Positions 19,231-25,889 of a stretch of DNA of 25,889 bases are shown in pieces. The position numbers were made by a program, and so were the translations under genes. The DNA is from Trebouxia sp. TZW2008 (lineage: Eukaryota > Chlorophyta > Trebouxiophyceae > Trebouxiales > Trebouxiaceae). The stretch spans positions 1 through 25,889 of the forward strand of contig BDIU01000493.1 of the NCBI GenBank assembly GCA_002118135.1, in the 5' to 3' direction. Positions within the stretch are counted from its first letter, which is position 1, and every line of letters begins with the position of its first letter. The notes beneath the pieces were generated by a model. That model was not told the origin of the DNA. It saw nothing but the letters and a program-made list of their open reading frames with translations, and made no database searches.

Positions 19231-20563
19231 GGTCACCAAGGCTTGCTGCTCAGCCGCGGCCCTGTCGAAGGAAAGTGGCCGCAGGTGTGCACAAAGATCA
19301 TTGCATTCCCAATGATCAGCAGAGCTTATGCGCTTGTTGGTCAAAGATTATACGCTTCCCTCGCAAGTACCCGAGTCGCTGCCTCCTTGCACACACACAG
19401 AGCGTACGGTGTAGGAGTGAGTTGCATGCCGTAGTAATGCTGCTTAGTAATTGAGGTGTAACGCTTGGCGATGCCACGTGACGCCCTCATGGAGCCATTA
19501 TGATTTTGCAGATTATTGCCAGTTGCCTGTCACACTTGTCTTGTTTGTCTTCATTCATCGTAGTCAGTGTTGGTGAGTGGACAGATTACGACTGAGCGAC
19601 GCGTCAGGGTTCCCTTGACTCTAGGCTGTTGACGCAGGTTGCTGGAAGGTCTTGCTCGCTGGACTTGTAACTCATACGACAAAGAAGTCTGTCTGCACCA
19701 GCAGCACCACACGATGTGTGAAAAGGGACTCCGTTTGGCATAACAAGCAAGGCTTAGCCTGTATACCACTTGATTGCAAAGGGCACGTTGCTAGCGCTAC
19801 ACTTTTGCACACACGCCGTTGAACGCCACCCAGCTGGTCGTCGTGCAGACGTGGAGTCAGGAGCAACGATTGTCCATGTCATTGCCACAGCACAAGGCAG
19901 CAGGCTGCTATCAGATATCATCATACATGGCGTTGCTGCTCTATAGATGTAGGACTAGATTGCATTGAGTCATGATGACGAATGATCTGTAAATTCTAAC
20001 ACTGCTGCATGACTGCATGCACACATGTGCTACCCTTAACAGGGTTTCAAAGCAAGTTTGCATGGCCGAACACAGGCGATGGACCAACGAAGACCCATTT
20101 GTGGCATCATACAAAGTTGACAGCAATCAAAAGCTGTCTCGCATACAGAGCAAAATCATCAAACAATATAGCTGTAAGCAAACAAAACACATGGAGGAGA
20201 CTTTGACCTACAGCAAGCTGCAAATGAATTAGAAGGTAGCAGTCCTAGGCTGCAGTCCTGGACTGCAACTTGAAGGCAACAGTACAGAAAAGGTAAAAGG
20301 GAACAAGGCATGGGCAGCAGTGCCTCAGGTTACTAGGCTGATTGTCCGTAGGGCCTCTTAGGAGCCTTCCTGCTCTTTCGGGGCAGCGTCAGGACGCTTT
20401 AGCCTATCTGAGGCCTAACTGACATGCCTTGTGGCCCAGGAAGCTTCTTCTTTTCTTTTCTTTTTTCTTGCAAGTAACAGTCCTGAGCTACGTCGACAGA
20501 CAGAGGCTCCCATTATGATGCTTGATAGCATAGACCTTTGTTTTCTTCTCTGCCTTAGAAGTG
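19231..20563. other. Gap between dehydratase 3' end and desaturase start
   Basis: The 1.3-kb interval should hold the dehydratase 3' UTR (right side) and the desaturase promoter and leader (left side). Short open frames on both strands are not supported by composition or resemblance. A pyrimidine-rich stretch (TTCTTTTCTTTTCTTTTTTC) lies at about 20450-20470, and a small AGTCCTAGGCTGCAGTCCTG direct repeat near 20241-20262. No RNA gene or exon-edge copies were seen. Confidence 0.5.
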
Positions 20564-23500
20564 CTATAGGTCAGTCACACAGCCAAGTGAAGCTGAGGAG
20601 ACATTCTTGATGTATTTGTAAAGCGTTCCCCTTGTGCTTTTGTATGGTGGGGCCTTCCAAGCCTGTCGCCGTCTCTTTAGCTCTTCTTCACTGACATCCA
20701 TATCCATTTTTCTGGCACTTGCATCAATGGATATAATGTCGCCATCTTGCACCTGAAGTCAACAAGAAGTTTGTGAAATGTGAAATGTAGTTGTGAAGCA
20801 GTGTTTCTGTGCTCTTGTCTGGTGGGGTTTGCCAAGCCTGCCGCCGCCTCTTTAGCTCTTCTTCACTGACATCCACCCCAATTTCCTGGCACTTGCATCA
20901 ATTGACACAATGGCGCCATCTTGCACCTGAAATGAACAAGAAACTTGTGAAACAGACCACTGGCAAAACAAAGCCACAGCAACAAATGGAATCCAGATTT
21001 TGAGGCTTTGGTCCAAATGCAAGCTCACATCTTGGTTATTTCAGGTGACATCCACAACATCACCTGAAAGACTCTGCCTGAGCATTACTGCATTACTGCA
21101 GTACTGCATTACTGCTTGTGAATGACAGCAGCAGCACAGCAGACGGCACAATCCAGACAAAGCAATCTCATCTGCAGACAGCCGCAGATGTATTGACCTT
21201 GAGTAGCTGAGGAATGCAATTGCTTGCAATTCCCATTGCTGGACACAAACAATGCTAGCTCACAAAGCATACCCCCAAGCCTGACTGACATGCACAAATT
21301 GCAGCTCGCCATGAATGTCAAGTTTTGAAACATTCGCTGGAAAACAACAGCAATGTAAATGTTTGCAGGACAGCAACAAGCCAATGCCATCTTCTAATTT
21401 GATGATACAGATTATGTGTCATATGGGACTACATGTGGGATCATCAGCATGAACTGAGAAGGATGCTTCTGGTGGCTGTCTCAGCCTAGTAGTCTTGACA
21501 TGCAGGGCCAGTGTTTGGCACACCAGATGTATACTAAGCCATGAACAGCAGCTATGCTAACATTGATAACTCACCCAAAAGAAAGTTTGTATCTAACATC
21601 AAGGACATGCTGAGCAGTCAATAGAAATGGTTCAGGTCAGCACAGGGCCAACGTGGTTAGAGACAGTTGATGTACCTAGCTGGATCTGCTGAGCCTGTCT
21701 AGCACACACTATTGACTGGGATTATTGAACGAGCAGTCAAGAGAGGGCAGGAGTCTCAACAGGGGCTGAGCAACATACCAGCCCTATTGGACCGCCCTCT
21801 TGGGCTTCCGGAGCCACATGACCAATCACAAACCCATGTGATCCGCCTGAGAACCTGCCATCAGTAATCAGGGCCACATCTTTGCCCAGCCCTGCCCCTA
21901 TGACTGCACTGGTGGGGGTCAACATCTCAGGCATGCCAGGGCCCCCTTTTGGCCCCTCAAACCGAATTACGATAACATTACCCTGCAGTCACACATACAG
22001 TATTACACATACAGTAACACACACGGTAGCAAACTGGGGCCTCTCTTGGAACCCTCAAACCGTATCACAATCACTTTATCCTGTGGTTGATTCTTTGTAT
22101 GGTCATACTGCCTTGCAGTAACAGTAATGCAGTAAGAAGCACAGTAAAAGGTGCTTGTCAAAGTCGGCGTCTCAGCCACACCGGGATCCCCCTTTGGGCC
22201 CTCAGACCGTATTGCAATGACATTACCCTGCAGTTACATATACGGTAACAAACATTAGCAAACTGGGACCTCCCTTTGGGCCCTCAAACCGTATCACAAT
22301 CACTTTATCCTGTAGTTGATTCCTCGTATGGTCATACTGCCTTGCAGTAATAGTAATGCAGTAAGAAGCACAGTAATAGATGCTTGTGAAAGTCCGCATC
22401 TCAGGCATACCGTGACCCCCCTTTCGGCCCTCAAAACGTATTACAATCACATTACCCTGCAATTGATCACATCAAAATTTCATTACTGCAGTTACGCACG
22501 CAGTGACATTGCAGACGCTAGGAGCTCGCCCTTGAATCCTCAAGTCACATGACAATCACCATACCCTGCAGTAACACAATTTGATGATAACATAACCCTG
22601 CTTTGACACGTGCAGTCAGAAGCATGTAGCAGTCTTAAACAGAATCTCCAACATTCCAGTACGCCTCTTTGGGCCCAAAACCATATAATGTTGGAACCAC
22701 CCTGCGTTTACACTTGCAGTGACAACAAAGTAGCAGTGGGGTTTGACAGTTGAAGATGTTCCTGCGGGCTGTGAGACCGTCACCATAACAACATTGTCCT
22801 GCAACTACACTTGCACGGAGGACAGCAATAGCAGAGGCCTTGGTGTGCAGCGCAACGTCTCCAAAATCTATACTGAAATCTACGGGCAATTGAGGCTACT
22901 GTCATAGCTTTGTCAAACATTCAGCACGCTCTTAATTGCTGACACATGCATTTTGATGTTGCCACTAAAAAAGTGCACATGTATGATTATTCTATCGTGT
23001 CACTACATTACCTTGAGACTCATGGGATCTTGATCCAGAGCTTTGAGCATCTCTTCTTCACTGTCAAAAACCCTAGCAGGACCCTTGAATTGCAACCCTT
23101 CCTTGCCGGTGATTTTGCCTACACAACCCTCCGGCGCTAGGTTTCCGTACAGAATTTGCAGGTGGCCACTGCTTTTGATAGGGTTCTCTAGGGTCTGGAT
23201 CACGTCCTGCCCCTGCTTGAGCCCTGGCAGAGCTGCCAGGTTTTCTGCTAGGGTTTTGCCTGCAATGTGTTTAACCCGTAACTTAGGGACAAGAAGCAAG
23301 AAGCAGGTTAGCTAGTGTTGTGCGGCCGGCGTGCACAAAGACAGGCTGGTCAATCTTGAGCAAGCACAGCGGTCTTGCAAATAATGCTTGTATGTTCTCT
23401 TGCTTTCTTGCTGTCCTGCAGTTCTTGTGGAGCAATATCACAGAAGCTGCTTCACACGGCTTACAGCACAACAGGGAAGCAAAGGAAAGCCCAAGCCAGT

Positions 23501-25889
23501 TAGCACAGCCGCTACTTGATCAACATTGGGTGCCTGAACTGATGCCTAAATACCCTTGACAACTTAAGCTTGCCCAGCAATCGCTCAGACAATGCTGCTG
23601 CATTCACTGCTACAACAGGTGCTGCCAAGCATATCATGTGGTAGACACATTCACATGGACACGCTGTACTGTTGGATGGGAATGACGGGCAGGGGCAGGG
23701 GCAGTGTGGTCTCAAAACATGTTTGATGCATGCCAGCATGAATGCAAATGGCATATCTAGTATATGACATAGCTGAGGGCTGAGGGCTGAAGGCTGACGG
23801 CAGAGGGCAAGGGGCAGTACCTGTGCAGGTGAGACAGTCTCCATGCAGCAGGCCCTTCTCCAGAAGGTACTTCAACACAGCTGGTGTCCCGCCAATCTGC
23901 ACACAAAGAATAATCTTGATGCCTGACTGGACAGTCTCCATGCAGAAGGCCCTTCTCCAAAAGATACTTCAACACAGCTGGTGTCCCATCTGCATGAATA
24001 GAACATTTTTGGTGCCTGACTGGACAGCGACATTCTGCAGCTGAATGTTCAAGTGAGCTCAACACATGAGGTGTTTTAGCGCTGCTAGCGTTCCGCTGAT
24101 CTGCAAATCCACACCCACAGCATGCGTAAACATGTCACAGAAACATGACAAAGGCCATATGAGATTTGCCTGGTGCAGAATTAGCGACACGCCTTGTGTA
24201 CATGTTCCATGACATATCTGCCACTAGGCTTCAAATCAGCGACGAACAACGTCTTGTTGCTGATGGTTTGGAAACCAACCAAGGTCAAATCCACGTCCAC
24301 AGCATGCACATTCATGTCACAGAACATGACAGAGGCCATATCAACTTTGCCTGGTGCAGAACTTGCGACACACCTTGTGAACATCTTCCATCACGTATTT
24401 GCCGCTAGGCTTCAGATCGGCGATGAAAGGCGTCTTGTCGCTAATGGTTTGAAAATCATCCAGGGTCAAGTCCACATCCACAGCATGCGCCATGGCAATC
24501 AAATGCAGCACAGCGTTTGTGCTGCCTCCTAGCGCCATGACAACTGTGATTGCATTCTCAAAGGCTTTCCGGGTCATGATGTCTCGCGGCTTGATGTCTT
24601 GTTTGAGCAGCTCAAGCAACGCACTGCACACACCAAATACAACATGAATAAGACGCTGACATCAAAACAACTGCTGCCAGATGATGTGTTGCATGTGAGC
24701 TGTCCTGAAGTGCCATTACAACGGTGATTGCGCTTTGAAAGGCTTTCTGGGTCATGATGTCTCAGGGCTTGATGTCTTGTTTGAGCAGCTCAAGTAATGC
24801 ACTGCACACACAACACAACACTGTCAAGAAGCTGGCTTTGTGACTGCAGTCAATGGAGGGTGCTTTGCTTGTGTGTTACCGCCAAAGGCAATACCAATGG
24901 TGATTGCGTTCTACGAGGCTTTTCGGGTCATGATTTCTCGAGGCTTGATGTCTTATTTGAGTAGCTCAAGTAACGCACTGCACACATAGTACAACTCGAT
25001 TGAGACGCTGACTTCAACATGGCTGCTGCCAGATGATGTGTTGGACTTGAGCTGTCCTGAAGTGCCATAACAACATTGATTGCATTCTCAAAGGCTTTCC
25101 GGGTTATGATGTCGCGTGGCTGGATGTCTTGGTTGAGCAGCTCAAGTAGTGTGCTGCACACACAATACAATGTTGTCAGGAGATGAGCATCATGAGCGTA
25201 GTTGTCAGAGAGGATCTTGCATTACAGATACCGTCAACGGCAATAACAATGGTGATTGCGTTCTACAAGGCATTTTGGGTCATGATGTCTCGTGGCTTGA
25301 TGTCTTGTTTGAGTAGCTCAAGTAGCGCACTGCACACACAATACATTACTGTCAGGAAATGAGCATCATGAGGACAGTTATGAGAGAATGACTGACATTC
25401 GTGCTACTGCCAAGTGCCATAACAACGGATGAATGTGGAATGCTGATCTGATCTAGCTTCCACGGATATGCACAGCACAGCAGCTTTGACAATACACCCT
25501 GACACGCAGATGAATTCAGCAGGCCGACGGCAAGACATGACTAGCAGCTTGATTGTACGTGGGATGCTGATCTAAGCAAGCTGCGAGGTGTCCACACAGC
25601 CAGGGATTGCCTTGGCCTGCCTGGGTGTGAATACACCTAACAGTCTGCTCAGATCAATACCCCACATGCAAGCAAGCTAGCAGCCATGTCAAAATATCAG
25701 CAAACCGGACACATTAACATGCAAAAGGGTCACATCATATCTTACATGCAAACAAGCTAGCAGCCATGTCCAAATGCTGACAAACATTACGATCAGATTG
25801 ATTGCATATGGGCTGCTGATCCAGAGCAGTCATTAGATTTACTCACGGCAGAGCAGCTTTGACAATACGCCTTGACACGCAGATAGATC
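20564..25889 (-). CDS. Dihydroxy-acid dehydratase, C-terminal two thirds (5' end beyond window)
   Basis: This enzyme (ilvD/DHAD family, EC 4.2.1.9) converts 2,3-dihydroxy acids to 2-keto acids in valine, leucine and isoleucine synthesis; the plant form is plastidic and binds a 2Fe-2S cluster. Exons: 24374-24623, 23821-23896, 23012-23259, 21779-21982, 20564-20752. They join in phase to 321 aa ending GCVTDL and TAG at 20564. Conserved segments in order: [143 protein letters not shown] and [14 protein letters not shown]. The DGRFSGG motif holds the serine regarded as the catalytic base. A further partial exon with a GTGAGT donor may lie at 25847-25889, but its peptide does not match the family well and that join is tentative. 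Any chloroplast transit peptide would lie upstream of the window. All introns contain exon-edge copies. Confidence 0.93.
20628..20950 (-). repeat. Tandem copy of dehydratase last-exon acceptor edge
   Basis: About 120 nt of the last exon start plus its acceptor (TTCAG|GTGCAAGATGGCG at 20752) recur 174-175 bp upstream in the intron (junction at about 20926), again with TTTCAG|GTGCAAGATGGCG. The copy has small deletions and changes that break the frame, yet the acceptor is perfect. Confidence 0.93.
21639..21707 (+). repeat. Dispersed intronic repeat family B, copy 3
   Basis: AGCACAGGGCCAACGTGGTT through GAGCCTGTCTAGCACAC matches 10861-10940. It lies in the last dehydratase intron, next to the exon that ends at 21779. 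Confidence 0.65.
21925..22810 (-). repeat. About seven copies of dehydratase exon ([10 protein letters not shown]) acceptor edge
   Basis: The minus-strand unit GCAGGGTAATGTTATCGTAA with the following exon start recurs into the intron. The CCCTG junction marker lies at 21981 (real), 22079, 22226, 22308, 22455 and 22564, with weaker forms near 22700 and 22798. Copies encode recognisable [13 protein letters not shown] variants. Two neighbouring copies were themselves duplicated as a block: 22079 to 22308 and 22226 to 22455 are both 229 bp. Confidence 0.9.
23823..24105 (-). repeat. Copies of the dehydratase [15 protein letters not shown] exon
   Basis: The 76-nt exon (23821-23896) recurs at about 23935-23985, with [18 protein letters not shown] still readable, and in a much more decayed form at about 24010-24100. 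Spacing is about 100 bp. The first copy keeps most of the coding sense but lacks a clean acceptor. Confidence 0.85.
24111..24510 (-). repeat. Duplicated 3' half of dehydratase 250-nt exon (181-bp unit)
   Basis: The segment 24328-24497 of the real exon and its donor flank is copied at 24147-24327, 181 bp away, with a partial third unit at 24111-24147. The copy still encodes [19 protein letters not shown] and [15 protein letters not shown] without a stop. Its donor reads AAG|GCGTGT in place of AAG|GTGTGT (24192-24191). Confidence 0.92.
24523..25345 (-). repeat. Five-unit, 176-bp array of dehydratase exon acceptor edge
   Basis: The GATTGC...GGCTT marker starts at 24548 (real), 24726, 24902, 25078 and 25254, giving spacings of 178, 176, 176 and 176 bp. 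Each unit holds about 100 nt of exon and about 75 nt of upstream intron including TGTGTGCAG. The unit at about 25062-25157 keeps an open frame reading [20 protein letters not shown]. The others carry substitutions and stops. Confidence 0.95.
25440..25889 (-). repeat. Direct repeats at the right edge of the window
   Basis: AGCAGCTTTGACAATACRCC plus following bases occurs at 25479 and 25852 (373 bp apart). GCAAGCTAGCAGCCATGTC-like words occur near 25670 and 25750, and a TGCTGATC word recurs. The left member of the first pair lacks the GTGAGT donor seen at 25847-25842 in the right member, as in the other donor-edge copies. This suggests the next exon starts its 3' edge at 25847. Confidence 0.6.

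Noticed and set aside
20241..20400. Possible RNA gene from short inverted segments
   Set aside because: Small GC-rich words pair weakly, but no tRNA, snRNA or snoRNA boxes could be identified by eye.
24523..25345. Multiple dehydratase paralogues in tandem
   Set aside because: Only about 100 nt of one exon is repeated in each unit, with no other exons between, so these are edge copies and not genes.

Overview
The window looks like nuclear DNA of a green alga (Viridiplantae, most likely a chlorophyte). All three recognisable genes are plant-type, carry many GT-AG introns, and give exon joins that keep frame exactly. The organism call is inference from protein resemblance, the intron-rich layout and a short TTTAGGG-type motif; no species can be named. 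All genes lie on the minus strand, so they are read from high to low coordinates.

Layout from the right edge leftwards: (1) 20564 to the right edge is the 3' two thirds of a dihydroxy-acid dehydratase gene (branched-chain amino acid synthesis), whose 5' end is outside the window. (2) 15118-19230 is a complete seven-exon sterol C-5 desaturase gene (ERG3/STE1 family, 358 aa), with all three histidine boxes on separate exons. (3) 1304-14192 is a large gene of about 15 exons and about 1870 codons for Mediator subunit 14. Its N-terminal half follows plant MED14 closely; its C-terminal half is rich in Gln and Pro/Gly/Ser. (4) 1-575 is the start of an unrecognised coiled-coil protein running off the left edge. 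The two main gaps are 14193-15117 and 19231-20563. These are independent housekeeping genes, not an operon-like set.

The striking feature is in the introns. At exon after exon in all three genes, the exon edge together with the adjoining intron edge has been copied in tandem into the intron, giving two to seven degenerate copies spaced about 75-250 bp apart. Copies at 5' exon edges usually keep a pyrimidine-AG acceptor. Copies at 3' exon edges keep or lose the donor, and three have GT changed to GC. Almost every intron in the dehydratase and desaturase genes and in the 3' half of MED14 shows this; the introns in the 5' half of MED14 do not, as far as I could see by eye. This repeated pattern of exon-edge duplication, which lengthens introns and fills them with pseudo-exons, is the best candidate for an undescribed biological process here.

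Other elements are a 174-bp pogo-like MITE with TA target duplications (2197-2374), two small dispersed intronic repeat families, a poly-G/poly-C run with an unresolved NN just after a splice donor, and a polyglutamine-coding CAG tract.
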